Shown: positions 33,122 to 41,750, numbered from the stretch's first letter. The stretch: 57,610 nt of DNA from JABCPE02 sp963506915 (GCA_963506915.1 CAUORE010000010.1:1-57610), one strand, 5' to 3'. Translations and numbers: made by a program. The notes: generated by a model from the letters alone, not told the origin.

Positions 33122-34582
33122 TTAAAGTTCTTTTCGTAGTCTTGCCACTGGAATGTTGAGCTGTTCTCTGTATTTAGCAATGGTTCTTCGGGCGATATTG
33201 TACCCTTTTTCTTTCAGTGCAGTAACCAGCGCATCATCCGTGAGAGGCTTCTTTTTATTCTCCTTGTCGATTATTTCTTGCAGATGATTTTTGATTTCTT
33301 TTGTGGAAACTTCTTCTCCTTCATCATTGGTCAAACTATCTGAGAAAAGATTTTTTAGATAAACTATTCCATGCGGTGTGTCAGCATATTTGCTTTTAAC
33401 CACTCTAGAAATAGTAGAAATATCAAATCCTGTGATGTCAGAAATATCTTTTAGAATCATAGGTTTGATGTTTTTTTCATCCCCTGTGATGAAATATTCT
33501 TTCTGCATCTTAGCAATGGCTGTAATGGTCTGTATCAGAGTGTTTTGTCTTTGATTAACAGCGTCAATGTACCATTTCGCGGCATCTAATTTTTGTTTAA
33601 TGAAAAGAGCCGCCTGTTTGTGTTCAGCAGAGCTTTTATCGTTAGAATATGTTTCTAAAATTTCTTTGTATTCATTGGAAACCCTCAGTGTAGGAGCGTT
33701 TTTATTGTTAAGCATCGGGATTACCTCATTGTCCTTTACCTGAATGATAAAATCAGGGATGATTTCTTGATTGATGGTAATGGTCTGTGTATCAAAGTTT
33801 CCGCCCACTTTTGGTGAAAGTTTTGCTATCTCTTCTAAGACATCTTTCAGCTGCTCCTCATCGATATTATACCGCTGGATAATTTTAGAATAATGCTTGT
33901 TGCTCAGTGCATCAAACTGATTTTTCAGTATGCTGGCAGCAATGCTTACATTGGGATTGTCACTTACTTTTTTCTCTATTTGTAGAAGGAGACATTCTTG
34001 TAAGTTTCTCGCGCCCACGCCCGCAGGTTCTAGTTTTTGGATATAGTTTTCTAAAATGTATTCCAGTTTAGGAATATCGGTATAAATTCCCTGCGAGAAA
34101 GCCAAATCATCCACGATTGATTTTAAATTTCTACGGAGATACCCATCATTGTCAAGGTTTCCTATGATATATTCGGCTATTTTCAGCTCTTCATCAGAAA
34201 TATTACTAAGTCTAATCTGCTCCAAAAGATACTCATAAATGGTCTGTCCCTCTGTCAATAAACTCTCGTTATCAAACTCCTCATCATCAGGCGAATAGTT
34301 GCTGGATGCAGTTTTGTAGCTGGGCTCATCATCATACAGATACTCATCTACATTGAAATCCGTTTCTATGCTCTCCGTTCCCTCGCTTTCGTAGTCGTTT
34401 CCTAAATTGTCATAATCCTCCTCCTTGTCATCCGTTACTTTTTCCAAAGCAGGATTTTCCTCTAACTCACGCTCCAGCTCCTCCTCAAATTCCAGCGTAT
34501 GAAGCTGAATAAGCTTCATTAACTGAATCTGCTGTGGAGCGAGTTTTTGACCAAGTTTAAGTTGTAAATTTTGTTTGAGCAT
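33122..34582 (-). CDS. rpoN: RNA polymerase sigma-54 factor
   Basis: 486-residue RpoN. Region I is Gln/Leu-rich (LKQNLQLKLGQKLAPQQIQLMKLIQLHTLE..., residues 1-45) and contacts activators; an acidic region II (about 50-110) follows, then the core-binding domain, the HTH and the C-terminal RpoN box ARRTIAKYREQLNIP at about 463-477. It directs RNA polymerase to -24/-12 promoters and needs an AAA+ enhancer-binding activator; none is encoded in this window and I found no convincing -24/-12 site. Confidence 0.95.
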   Translation of the reverse strand: MLKQNLQLKLGQKLAPQQIQLMKLIQLHTLEFEEELERELEENPALEKVTDDKEEDYDNLGNDYESEGTESIETDFNVDEYLYDDEPSYKTASSNYSPDDEEFDNESLLTEGQTIYEYLLEQIRLSNISDEELKIAEYIIGNLDNDGYLRRNLKSIVDDLAFSQGIYTDIPKLEYILENYIQKLEPAGVGARNLQECLLLQIEKKVSDNPNVSIAASILKNQFDALSNKHYSKIIQRYNIDEEQLKDVLEEIAKLSPKVGGNFDTQTITINQEIIPDFIIQVKDNEVIPMLNNKNAPTLRVSNEYKEILETYSNDKSSAEHKQAALFIKQKLDAAKWYIDAVNQRQNTLIQTITAIAKMQKEYFITGDEKNIKPMILKDISDITGFDISTISRVVKSKYADTPHGIVYLKNLFSDSLTNDEGEEVSTKEIKNHLQEIIDKENKKKPLTDDALVTALKEKGYNIARRTIAKYREQLNIPVARLRKEL

Positions 34583-34611
34583 ATCAGTTTTAGATTATTA
34601 GTTTTAGCAGG

Positions 34612-35091
34612 TTATCCATTGATTCCTCCCATTTCTATCTGGTAGTTTTCATCTATTTCTATATTGGCTAAATGGTCAAAGAAATAATTTGGTTCTGCAT
34701 CTAAATCAAAATTACAGCTAATCTCTTCACTATCAATATAAAAATTAAGAGAACGAACGCCGATAGCTTCTTTAAATTCCTTTTCAGAAATTGTTCTATC
34801 AAGGCTGAATTCATCAAAATATTCAGCAACTCCTTTTTTGGCTATTTCTTCTGAAATCCAGTCATTCAGCCCTTCAAAAATAGATTCTTCTTTAATAAAA
34901 GTATCTAAAATCAAATCCTTATGGCTTTCTATCCACTGGATTTTTTCCTCTATTTTCTGAAAATATTTTTTTTGTTCTTCTTTGGTTGCATCTAGTTCTT
35001 CATCAAATTCAATATAAATTTCTGTATCAAATTTGTTCCAAATTTTAGCAACAGCTTCAAATTCGGGATAATCTCTATAAGTTATTTTCAT
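34612..35091 (-). CDS. Hypothetical acidic protein
   Basis: 159-residue cytoplasmic, strongly acidic protein (many Glu/Asp, few basic residues), no signal peptide or membrane helix. The N-terminus MKITYRDYPEFEAVAKIWNKF is followed by a helical middle (EEQKKYFQKIEEKIQWIESHKDLIL) and a C-terminal beta part (SLNFYIDSEEISCNFDLDAEP). It resembles small DUF2004/DUF2262-type proteins in general plan, but I cannot assign it. It sits between asnS (5-base gap) and rpoN (29-base gap) and is probably co-transcribed with both. Confidence 0.7.
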   Translation of the reverse strand: MKITYRDYPEFEAVAKIWNKFDTEIYIEFDEELDATKEEQKKYFQKIEEKIQWIESHKDLILDTFIKEESIFEGLNDWISEEIAKKGVAEYFDEFSLDRTISEKEFKEAIGVRSLNFYIDSEEISCNFDLDAEPNYFFDHLANIEIDENYQIEMGGING

Positions 35092-35096
35092 AATTC

Positions 35097-36545
35097 TTAA
35101 AATTCTGCGTTTCTTGGTGTTCTTGGGAAAGGAATTACATCACGGATGTTGGTCATTCCTGTTACGAATAATACCAATCTCTCTAGCCCAAGCCCGAAAC
35201 CAGCGTGAGGCACAGAACCGAATTTTCTAGTATCCAGGTACCACCATAGTTCCTCTTCATCCACATTCATGTCTTTCATCTTTTGGACAAGAACATCCAG
35301 TTTTTCTTCTCTCTGAGAACCACCAATGATTTCACCGATTCCAGGGAAAAGAACATCCATCGCCGCTACAGTTTTTTGGTCATCATTCAACTTCATATAA
35401 AACGCCTTGATGTCCTTTGGATAGTTGAATAAAACCACTGGGCTTTCAAAGTGTTTTTCCACCAAATAGCGTTCGTGCTCAGATTGTAGGTCTGCTCCCC
35501 AAGCCTCTATTGGGAATTGGAATTTACCTTTTTTATTTTCTTTAGAGTTAAGCAAAATCTCGATAGCCTCAGTGTAGCTCAGCCTTACGAAACGCTTTTT
35601 CACTACATTCTGAAGTTTTTCTATCAGTCCTTCTGCTGCTCTTTCTTTTTCAGGTTTTTGTTTTTGTTCTTCCGCAAATCTCTTGTCAAGAAGTTCTAAA
35701 TCATCTTTGCAATTGTCTAATACATAGTTGATTACATATTTCAAGAAATCTTCAGCCAAGTCAATATTGTCTTCCAAGTTGTTGAATGCCACTTCTGGCT
35801 CCACCATCCAGAACTCTGCTAGGTGTCTAGTGGTATTAGAGTTTTCTGCACGGAAAGTAGGCCCGAAGGTATAAACCCTTCCTAGTCCCATCACCGCGGT
35901 TTCCACATTTAGCTGTCCAGAAACCGTAAGGGAAGTTTTCTTACCAAAGAAATCTTGGTCATAGTCCACATTTCCATCTTCTGTTTTTGGAACTTTATTC
36001 AGGTCAAAGTTCGTAACCTTGAACATTTCTCCTGCTCCCTCAGCATCAGCTCCTGTGATTAGAGGCGTGTGGATGTAGAAGAATTGGTTTTGGTTAAAGA
36101 ACTGATGAATCGCAAAACTCACAGCGTGGCGAATTCTAAACACAGCTCCGAAAAGATTAGTTCTAAATCTCAAATGAGCCTGTTCTCTCAATAATTCTAG
36201 AGAGTGTTTTTTAGGCTGAAGAACCGTTTTTTCTAGCTCATCAGTGAAATTATCTCCTAAAATTTCTATTTTCTTTGCTAAAACTTCTATGTTTTGTCCT
36301 GCTCCTTGGCTTTCTACGATTTCTCCTGTCACTTTCAGAGAGGACGCTGTATGGATTTTTTTGATAATTTCTTCATCGAATTTTTCAAAATCCACTACAA
36401 TCTGGATGTTATTCGCGGTAGAACCATCACTCAGCGCGATGAATCTATTAGAACGAAAAGCTCTTACCCAGCCTTGAACACAGATGTCGTGGTGAATATG
36501 TTTTGTGTAATTATCAAGAATTTCTTTAATCGTTAATCGTTTCAT
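35097..36545 (-). CDS. asnS: Asparaginyl-tRNA synthetase
   Basis: 482-residue class IIb synthetase. The N-terminal OB-fold anticodon-binding domain covers about 1-115 (HHDICVQGWVRAFRSN), and the catalytic domain has motif 2 FRAENSNTTRHLAEFWMVEPE near residue 232 and motif 3 GFGLGLERLVLF near 450. AEFWMVEPE rather than AEFTGLD marks it as the Asn and not the Asp enzyme. First gene of the run continuing through rpoN to queE; a -7 box lies 22 bases upstream. Confidence 0.97.
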   Translation of the reverse strand: MKRLTIKEILDNYTKHIHHDICVQGWVRAFRSNRFIALSDGSTANNIQIVVDFEKFDEEIIKKIHTASSLKVTGEIVESQGAGQNIEVLAKKIEILGDNFTDELEKTVLQPKKHSLELLREQAHLRFRTNLFGAVFRIRHAVSFAIHQFFNQNQFFYIHTPLITGADAEGAGEMFKVTNFDLNKVPKTEDGNVDYDQDFFGKKTSLTVSGQLNVETAVMGLGRVYTFGPTFRAENSNTTRHLAEFWMVEPEVAFNNLEDNIDLAEDFLKYVINYVLDNCKDDLELLDKRFAEEQKQKPEKERAAEGLIEKLQNVVKKRFVRLSYTEAIEILLNSKENKKGKFQFPIEAWGADLQSEHERYLVEKHFESPVVLFNYPKDIKAFYMKLNDDQKTVAAMDVLFPGIGEIIGGSQREEKLDVLVQKMKDMNVDEEELWWYLDTRKFGSVPHAGFGLGLERLVLFVTGMTNIRDVIPFPRTPRNAEF

Positions 36546-36566
36546 AAGATGATATTATTAAAACAG

Positions 36567-36574
36567 CAAAGATA
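36567..36574 (-). promoter_or_regulatory. -7 box for asnS
   Basis: Minus-strand TATCTTTG, a perfect TAnnTTTG match with a predicted leader of about 17 nt. It sits directly downstream of the HU terminator, so asnS has its own start. Confidence 0.6.
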
Positions 36575-36592
36575 AAATAAAAAGATGGAAAT

Positions 36593-36623
36593 AAAAAACC
36601 GCTGTAAATCTACAACGGTTTTT
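36593..36623 (-). terminator. Terminator after the HU gene
   Basis: Hairpin AAAACCG-x-TGTA / TACA-x-CGGTTTT with one internal mismatch and a 4-base loop, flanked by A and T runs on either strand. Lies about 20 bases after the HU stop codon. Confidence 0.75.
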
Positions 36624-36641
36624 ATTTTAATTGAAAATCAA

Positions 36642-36932
36642 TTATTTTTTCTTAGCACCTGCTACTGCGTCAGCTAGCTCAGCACCTGGCTTGAATTTAG
36701 CAACTTTTTTAGCAGCGATTTTGATTGGTTGTTTAGTAGCTGGGTTGATACCAGTTCTTGCAGCTCTTTCTGTTACAGAAAAAGTTCCAAATCCTACTAA
36801 TGCCACTTTACCATCTTTCTTTTTAAGTGTGTTAGTAACATTCTCAATGAAAGACTCTAATGCCTTCTTAGCAGCCACTTTTGTGATTTCTGCATCCTTT
36901 GCAATTGCGTCGATTAATTCAGACTTGTTCAT
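36642..36932 (-). CDS. HU-family DNA-binding protein
   Basis: 96-residue HU/IHF-type nucleoid protein: helical MNKSELIDAIAKDAEITKVAAKKALESFIENV, then GFGTFSVTERAARTGINPATKQPIKIAAKKVAKFKPG, the DNA-bending beta arms with the conserved Pro, and a Lys-rich end. It packages and bends DNA as a dimer. It has the best promoter in the window (TTTG, 19 bases, TATATTTG) and its own terminator, in line with a highly expressed single-gene unit. Confidence 0.96.
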   Translation of the reverse strand: MNKSELIDAIAKDAEITKVAAKKALESFIENVTNTLKKKDGKVALVGFGTFSVTERAARTGINPATKQPIKIAAKKVAKFKPGAELADAVAGAKKK

Positions 36933-36962
36933 AATAATGTTATTTTATAAATTTATGTTCAG

Positions 36963-36993
36963 CAAATATAAAATAAATAAAACAAAAACCAAA
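36963..36993 (-). promoter_or_regulatory. Promoter of the HU gene (full consensus)
   Basis: On the minus strand TTTG (36993-36990) and TATATTTG (36970-36963) are separated by exactly 19 bases, a textbook Bacteroidota housekeeping promoter; predicted leader about 26 nt. Confidence 0.85.
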
Positions 36994-37051
36994 TTTTTTA
37001 TAGCATAAAATGAGGTTTTTTAGAAGATTTTAAGATAATTTTAATTGATTT

Positions 37052-37735
37052 TTACTTTTTAGCTCCGAAAAATCCGTGATTTCCAAGAGGAATAATAGCC
37101 GCAACTATGAAAAGGTGGTTGTTCGGACTTGCGTGGTTTTTATGAGATTGATAAATATAGAAGAACTGTGGGTTTAGCCAGTTGAAAAGTTTAATATCCG
37201 CTCCTAAATACACTCTGTTTCTAGCAAAATCTCCTTTTTTTAAGTCGATGAAAATTTCATCATGAGCAAAGAAATTGACAGGTTTATCAAAAATTTTCGC
37301 CCTGTGTACGATACCTAAACGCCCTCTATAAAAATCAAAGTCCTCTCCACCTACTATGAATCTATGCAAATAAGTGTTTCGGTTTTGTAAAATCCATTTG
37401 TTTTGTTTGTCCAAAGGTAGGGAGAAAGTCACCATTGCATTGATTTGGTGTTCTTTCACTTCCTTGCTGTGCGCCTGAGGAGATTTTAGAAATACATAAA
37501 GAGGCATGAAGGAAATGTATTTGTTGATTTTGATATTAGGCATCACCATGGCTATCTGTGTATGCTCTGGTGATGTGCTCACCCCGCCATATACCGTGAT
37601 GCTGTGTTCTTTTGGGATGTTTATAGAAATTCCTGTTGTCAAGAAAGATTTTCTGGTGTCGGCATCTTGGGCTTTCATAGTGTTTATACCAAAAAATACT
37701 CCATATAATGCTGAAAGTAAAATTAACTTTTTCAT
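37052..37735 (-). CDS. Hypothetical exported, probably outer-membrane, protein
   Basis: 227-residue protein with a signal peptide (about 1-22, LILLSALYGVFFGINTMKA) and a mature part built of alternating strands with aromatic ends (KYISFMPLYVFLKS, AMVTFSLPLD, HRFIVGGEDFDFYRGRLGIVH, RVYLGADIKLFNWLNPQFFYIYQSH), ending in Phe-rich strands. This is the pattern of a small outer-membrane beta-barrel. No named family recognised. Divergent from panD, with its own -7 box. Confidence 0.75.
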   Translation of the reverse strand: MKKLILLSALYGVFFGINTMKAQDADTRKSFLTTGISINIPKEHSITVYGGVSTSPEHTQIAMVMPNIKINKYISFMPLYVFLKSPQAHSKEVKEHQINAMVTFSLPLDKQNKWILQNRNTYLHRFIVGGEDFDFYRGRLGIVHRAKIFDKPVNFFAHDEIFIDLKKGDFARNRVYLGADIKLFNWLNPQFFYIYQSHKNHASPNNHLFIVAAIIPLGNHGFFGAKK

Positions 37736-37763
37736 TAGTGTAAAATTTAGAAATTTAAGGCTG

Positions 37764-37771
37764 CAAAAATA
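37764..37771 (-). promoter_or_regulatory. -7 box for the exported barrel-like protein
   Basis: Minus-strand TATTTTTG, perfect TAnnTTTG, about 24 nt of predicted leader to the ATG at 37735. No -33 TTTG seen. Confidence 0.6.
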
Positions 37772-37807
37772 CTAATTAAATCTTAGGCTTGTTTAAAAAG
37801 AAATCAA

Positions 37808-37815
37808 TAATTTTG
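37808..37815 (+). promoter_or_regulatory. -7 box for panD ending 4 bases before the ATG
   Basis: TAATTTTG, perfect TAnnTTTG. By the usual box-to-start distance the transcript would begin at about 37820, the A of the panD ATG, implying a leaderless mRNA. A TTG at 37789-37791 is a weak -33 candidate. Confidence 0.6.
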
Positions 37816-37819
37816 CAGC

Positions 37820-38170
37820 ATGTTAATAGAAGTTTTTAAATCAAAAATTCATAGAGTAAGCGTTACAGAAGCGAATTTGAACTACATAGGAAGCATTACC
37901 ATAGACGAAGACCTGATGGATGCCTCTGGAATTATCCACGGCGAGAGGGTTTATGTGGTGAATGTCAATAATGGAGAGCGCTTTGACACCTATGCGATAA
38001 GAGGCGAGAGAAAATCAGGAGTAATCTGTCTGAATGGCGCTGCGGCGAGAAAAGCCCACAAAGGCGATATTGTCATCATCATAGCCTACGCGCAGATAAC
38101 GCCAGAGGAAGCAAAAACCTTTGAGCCCAAAGTTGTTTTCCCAAATGAAGAAACGAATTTACTAGAATAA
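37820..38170 (+). CDS. panD: Aspartate 1-decarboxylase (pyruvoyl enzyme)
   Basis: 116-residue PanD, making beta-alanine for pantothenate/CoA. The self-cleavage site Gly24-Ser25 is present in LNYIGSITID, giving the N-terminal pyruvoyl group of the alpha chain. VNNGERFDTYAIRGERKSG and LNGAAARKAHKGDIVIII complete the family core. The -7 box ends only 4 bases before the ATG, so translation may begin on a leaderless transcript. The next gene starts 2 bases after its stop. Confidence 0.96.
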   Translation: MLIEVFKSKIHRVSVTEANLNYIGSITIDEDLMDASGIIHGERVYVVNVNNGERFDTYAIRGERKSGVICLNGAAARKAHKGDIVIIIAYAQITPEEAKTFEPKVVFPNEETNLLE

Positions 38171-38172
38171 TA

Positions 38173-39225
38173 ATGAGCCTCAGAAGAAAGCAGATAAAGA
38201 ATATTTTTACGATTTTAATTTCAGCTGGTTTGGCTGCGTTTTTTATGTGGCTGGCTTTGGGTGATTTGGATTTTGATAAGGTGAAAGTGTCTTTTGCTGA
38301 GATTAATTATTTTTGGGCGTTGATGTCTGCTTTCTTTGCGGTTTTGGCGTATTGGTTTCGTGCGGTGCGCTGGAATCTTCTTTTAGAACCGATGGGCTAC
38401 CAAATTCGTAATTCTAATGCCTTTTGGACGATAGCCTTTGGGTATATGATGAATCTTACCATTCCAAGAAGCGGCGAAATCGCGAGGGCGACTACGCTTT
38501 TTAGAATCGAGAAAGTCCCAGTAGAAAAATCCATTGCTACCATAGTCATAGAGCGATTGGTGGATTTGGTTTTTATGCTTTTGTTTTTGCTTCTGACTTT
38601 TATTTTTAATGGAAAGGTTTTAGCATCATTTTACAACCTGCTTACCACACGAAAAGTCTCTGAAAAAAAGGAACTTACATCCACGGATAATTTCTTGTTA
38701 AATCATGGGATAGATGATTTGGATGCGTTTTATTTTAATCTAAAAATAGCTTTTTTAGTTCTTTTTTTGCTGGGAGCAGTTGTTTTTATGATTAAATTTA
38801 AAGAGAAAATCATTTCTTTCGTTAAAGGCTTGATAGAAGGCTTTTTAGCTGTCCGAAAAATCAAAAATAAACTTGCTTTTGTGCTTCATTCGGCAGGAAT
38901 ATGGATTTGCTATTTTCTTGCGGCGTATTTGGTTTGTTTCGCCTTGAAAGAAACTTCTGATTTTACCATTGGCGATGGTTTTCTACTCGTTACAGCGGGA
39001 ACTCTTGGGATGATGGTGCCTACTTCTGGCGGTGCAGGTTCGTACCATATCGTGGTTAAAATCGCTATTGTAGGGATTTTTATTTCTTTGGGAAAAAGCC
39101 ACTTACAAGGTGAGGAAGTAGGGATTTCCTATGCGCTGATTTCCCATTTGATACAGACTATCGCTACGCTTGTCTTTGGGCTGATTTCTATTTTTGCGTT
39201 ATTTGGAAAGAAGAATGATAAATAG
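38173..39225 (+). CDS. Lysylphosphatidylglycerol synthase TM region/UPF0104-like flippase-type membrane protein
   Basis: 350-residue integral membrane protein with about eight helices, matching the flippase-like domain of MprF/AglD/UPF0104 proteins. Landmarks are YWFRAVRWNLLLEPMGY near residue 60, the MNLTIPRSGEIARA loop near 93, and GTLGMMVPTSGGAGSYH near 277. It lacks the cytoplasmic aminoacyl-transferase domain of MprF, so only lipid or polyprenol movement is suggested. Co-transcribed with panD (2-base gap); convergent with the class-IV aminotransferase-like gene without a terminator. Confidence 0.88.
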   Translation: MSLRRKQIKNIFTILISAGLAAFFMWLALGDLDFDKVKVSFAEINYFWALMSAFFAVLAYWFRAVRWNLLLEPMGYQIRNSNAFWTIAFGYMMNLTIPRSGEIARATTLFRIEKVPVEKSIATIVIERLVDLVFMLLFLLLTFIFNGKVLASFYNLLTTRKVSEKKELTSTDNFLLNHGIDDLDAFYFNLKIAFLVLFLLGAVVFMIKFKEKIISFVKGLIEGFLAVRKIKNKLAFVLHSAGIWICYFLAAYLVCFALKETSDFTIGDGFLLVTAGTLGMMVPTSGGAGSYHIVVKIAIVGIFISLGKSHLQGEEVGISYALISHLIQTIATLVFGLISIFALFGKKNDK

Positions 39226-39226
39226 T

Positions 39227-40015
39227 TTATGATTCCTGAGGCGTGTCAAAACTATTTTTCCATTGATTTATAAAGTCTTTAAATTGCTTGTTATCAAAGA
39301 CTTTGTTTCTAATTTTGCTAACGGAAAAAATCCCTTTTCTGTCAGAAATCATCAGGATTTCATCGGCTTTTTGGCTTTCAAAAGGGCTGATTTCTGCCTG
39401 TTCTATTTCGGCTAATCTATTTTTGTGAATGAAAGTGACAAAATTCTCCATCAGCGGCGAGATGTAGGCGCCTTCGGTCTGCTTGGGAATACGAATGGTT
39501 TTTCCTTCTAAAAACAAGAAATTTCCCCAGATTCCCCGTGCGATTCTTTTGTTTGGATTTAGAATCAGCAGGTCGTCCAGTTCGTTTTCTTTAGCGTATA
39601 TTTCAGCATAGATATTTTCTGGACAATGAGTCAGGATATTGCTTAGAATATTCGTATTTACGGTGATTTCCCTAATCAAATCTACTTCCAGAGTTTTGTT
39701 AATCTGCAAAATGTCTTGTGTTGGTTTTGCTTCGATGAAAAACTGAACAGGAGATTTGGCTAAATTTAAATCATCAGTATTTCTATAAACTAAAAAATGA
39801 ATAAATGCGTTTTCAAGGGTGTCAGCAGTTATTTTTTGTTCAAGAATATCAATGAAATATTCCAGATTGAAAGAAAGCGGAATGTTCATTCTCATCTTCC
39901 GCATAGAGGCCATTAGGAAAAAATAGCATTCTTCGGTAAGGATGAGTTTTCCGTTTCTCACAAAAAAATACACGCTCACGGCATCGCCATAGAGAAAAGC
40001 ACGATTGTCATTCAT
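39227..40015 (-). CDS. Class-IV aminotransferase fold protein with degenerate active site
   Basis: 262-residue protein resembling IlvE/PabC-type fold IV PLP enzymes: DNRAFLYGDAVSVYFFVRNG at the N-terminus, LILNPNKRIARGIWGNFLFLEG near residues 150-172 and a C-terminal ISDRKGIFSVSKI. The usual Lys before TxNYL is missing: the region reads ITVNTNILSNIL with no Lys, and the Glu expected before GxxxN is replaced (IARGIWGN). PLP chemistry is therefore doubtful and the protein may be non-catalytic or changed in function. It overlaps the upstream SRPBCC gene by one base. Confidence 0.75.
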   Translation of the reverse strand: MNDNRAFLYGDAVSVYFFVRNGKLILTEECYFFLMASMRKMRMNIPLSFNLEYFIDILEQKITADTLENAFIHFLVYRNTDDLNLAKSPVQFFIEAKPTQDILQINKTLEVDLIREITVNTNILSNILTHCPENIYAEIYAKENELDDLLILNPNKRIARGIWGNFLFLEGKTIRIPKQTEGAYISPLMENFVTFIHKNRLAEIEQAEISPFESQKADEILMISDRKGIFSVSKIRNKVFDNKQFKDFINQWKNSFDTPQES

Positions 40016-40401
40016 TAGGCAGCTCCTAATTTTATTTTTAGATTTTCGATAAGGTTTTCCCAGTATTGTTGAGTTTCTTCTTCATCACCAGCTTCACAGA
40101 AGTCGGTAATGTTCAGAGAAAGGTCGTTTGTAATTTCATCAATTACAATATTCAACTCAAAGAAATATTTAGTTCCTTCATCCTCTTCCCATCGGAATCT
40201 CACAGACTGTTCTACTTTGTATCTGGTAAGGGTCGCTTTTTCTTTTGGGCCGCCGTTCCAGCTGAAGTAGAAATCATCTCCTTTTTCTGTCACTTCATCA
40301 GCAAACCATTCTGCCAGACCTTCTGCAGTGGCAATGTATTCAAATAGAATTTCTGGAAGGCAGTGAAGTGGAAATTCAAACTGTATTTTAGTTTTAGCCA
40401 T
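40015..40401 (-). CDS. START-like (SRPBCC/AHSA1-type) domain protein
   Basis: 128-residue single-domain protein of the START/Bet v1-like fold. The N-terminus KIQFEFPLHCLPEILFEYIATAEGLAEWFADEV is the typical opening of AHSA1-type domains (helix followed by L..W...), with FYFSWNGGPKEKATLTRY and VRFRWEED strands after it. Such proteins bind hydrophobic ligands or partner proteins; no ligand can be deduced. The stop codon overlaps the start of the aminotransferase-like gene, so the two are co-translated. Confidence 0.85.
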   Translation of the reverse strand: MAKTKIQFEFPLHCLPEILFEYIATAEGLAEWFADEVTEKGDDFYFSWNGGPKEKATLTRYKVEQSVRFRWEEDEGTKYFFELNIVIDEITNDLSLNITDFCEAGDEEETQQYWENLIENLKIKLGAA

Positions 40402-40460
40402 ACATATACATTTTCGGGTCGCAATATATCATTATTTTTTTAGCTTTAAAATATTGTTAA

Positions 40461-40476
40461 AGTGATTTTTGTCACT
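40461..40476. promoter_or_regulatory. Inverted repeat upstream of the START-like gene
   Basis: AGTGA and TCACT arms with a 6-base centre, about 60 bases upstream of the START-like gene. Similar in look, but not spacing, to the palindrome before lon. Weak evidence. Confidence 0.25.
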
Positions 40477-40483
40477 ATAAATG

Positions 40484-40519
40484 AAAAAAGGCAAAAAATC
40501 ATAAATTTTCGCCTTTTTA
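40484..40519 (-). terminator. Terminator after the class-III aminotransferase
   Basis: AAAAAAGGC at 40484-40492 pairs with GCCTTTTT at 40511-40518, with further A/T pairing inside the hairpin. It ends the minus-strand aminotransferase transcript about 30 bases past its stop. Confidence 0.7.
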
Positions 40520-40546
40520 TTTGTCTTTTGAGTTTGCTTTTTTCTG

Positions 40547-41725
40547 TTATGATACCTTGTCAAGGGCATTTAGAATAATGGCACACCCTTTTTCTATTTC
40601 TTCTTTGCTAAGGATAAGCGCAGGCGAAATTCTCAAATATTCATTTCGGTAGAGCTGGCAGGATACGATAAGTCCGTCTTTCATACACTGTTCTACCACA
40701 CGGATGCAGTAGTCAGGGCTTCCCAGATTGACCGCCAGCATGATTCCTTTTCCGTTGATGTATTTTATTTTAGGGTGAACCAAAAGTTTTCGGAATAGTT
40801 TTTCTTTTTCTTCTATTTCATCCAGTAGTCCGCTTTCTAGGATTTCTTCCAAAGTAGCCAAACAAGAAGCTGCGATAAGTGGATTTCCTCCGAAAGTGGT
40901 GATGTGGCCTAATTTAGGGCTGTGGGAGAGACAGCTCATGATTTCTCTGCTGCTCATAAAGGCGCCCACGGGAAGACCGCCGCCCATTCCTTTGCCCATT
41001 GCGAGAATATCTGGAACAATGCCGTAATGCTCAAATCCAAAAAGTTTTCCTGTTCTCCCGAACCCAGGTTGTATCTCATCTAAAATAAGTAGAGCGCCCA
41101 CTTCTTCGCATCTCTTTTTTAGTTTTTTCAGATAGTCGTTTTCTGGCGTGATGAAACCTGCCGCACCTTGTATGGTTTCTACAACTACACCTGCTGTTTT
41201 TTCGGTGATTTTGGCTAAATCTTCTTCATTGTTAAAATGAATGAAATTTACCAATGGAAGCAGCGGACGGAAGGCTCTCTTGTGGTATTCGTTTCCTGCC
41301 ACGCTGAGCGCTCCGTGGGTGTTGCCATGGTAAGCGTTATGAAAAGCTATGATTTCCTCTCTGCCAGTGTATCTTTTGGCAAGTTTTAAGCTGCCGTCTA
41401 TGGCTTCTGCACCACTGTTTACCAGATAGGTGACTTCCAGTGGGTCAGGCGTTACCTTTGCTAAAAGTTTGCATAGTTCTACGGGTTTTTCTAGTGCATA
41501 TTCTCCATAGACCATCACATGCAGGTATTTGTCTGCTTGTTCTTTTATGGCGTTTATGATTCTAGGGTGGGAGTGTCCCAGTACATTGGCGGAAATCCCA
41601 GAAACGAAGTCCAGATATGCCCTGCCGTCTTTACCATATATATAGTTGCCCTCCGCTCTTTCTACCTCAAAACCAGAGGCGAAATGTGAGGTCTGAGCTT
41701 GATAGTTGAAAAAATCTTGTTTCAT
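40547..41725 (-). CDS. Class-III PLP-dependent aminotransferase (acetylornithine/ornithine type)
   Basis: 392-residue fold-type I aminotransferase. YLDFVSGISANVLGHSHP is at the N-terminus, VNSGAEAIDGSLKLAKRYTG binds the cofactor phosphate near residue 107, LILDEIQPGFGRTG near 213 has the PLP-binding Asp, and AMGKGMGGGLPVGAF carries the Schiff-base Lys near 242. The subfamily covers acetylornithine, ornithine and 4-aminobutyrate enzymes; no arg genes are adjacent to decide. Single-gene unit with its own -7 box and terminator. Confidence 0.93.
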   Translation of the reverse strand: MKQDFFNYQAQTSHFASGFEVERAEGNYIYGKDGRAYLDFVSGISANVLGHSHPRIINAIKEQADKYLHVMVYGEYALEKPVELCKLLAKVTPDPLEVTYLVNSGAEAIDGSLKLAKRYTGREEIIAFHNAYHGNTHGALSVAGNEYHKRAFRPLLPLVNFIHFNNEEDLAKITEKTAGVVVETIQGAAGFITPENDYLKKLKKRCEEVGALLILDEIQPGFGRTGKLFGFEHYGIVPDILAMGKGMGGGLPVGAFMSSREIMSCLSHSPKLGHITTFGGNPLIAASCLATLEEILESGLLDEIEEKEKLFRKLLVHPKIKYINGKGIMLAVNLGSPDYCIRVVEQCMKDGLIVSCQLYRNEYLRISPALILSKEEIEKGCAIILNALDKVS

Positions 41726-41742
41726 TATAGAATAATTTTGAG

Positions 41743-41750
41743 CAAATGTA
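41743..41750 (-). promoter_or_regulatory. -7 box for the class-III aminotransferase
   Basis: Minus-strand TACATTTG, perfect TAnnTTTG, predicted leader about 13 nt. The rest of the 249-base gap to the next gene is AT-rich and shows nothing else apart from a near-match box (TATTTTCG, 41935-41942) for the plus-strand gene. Confidence 0.55.
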
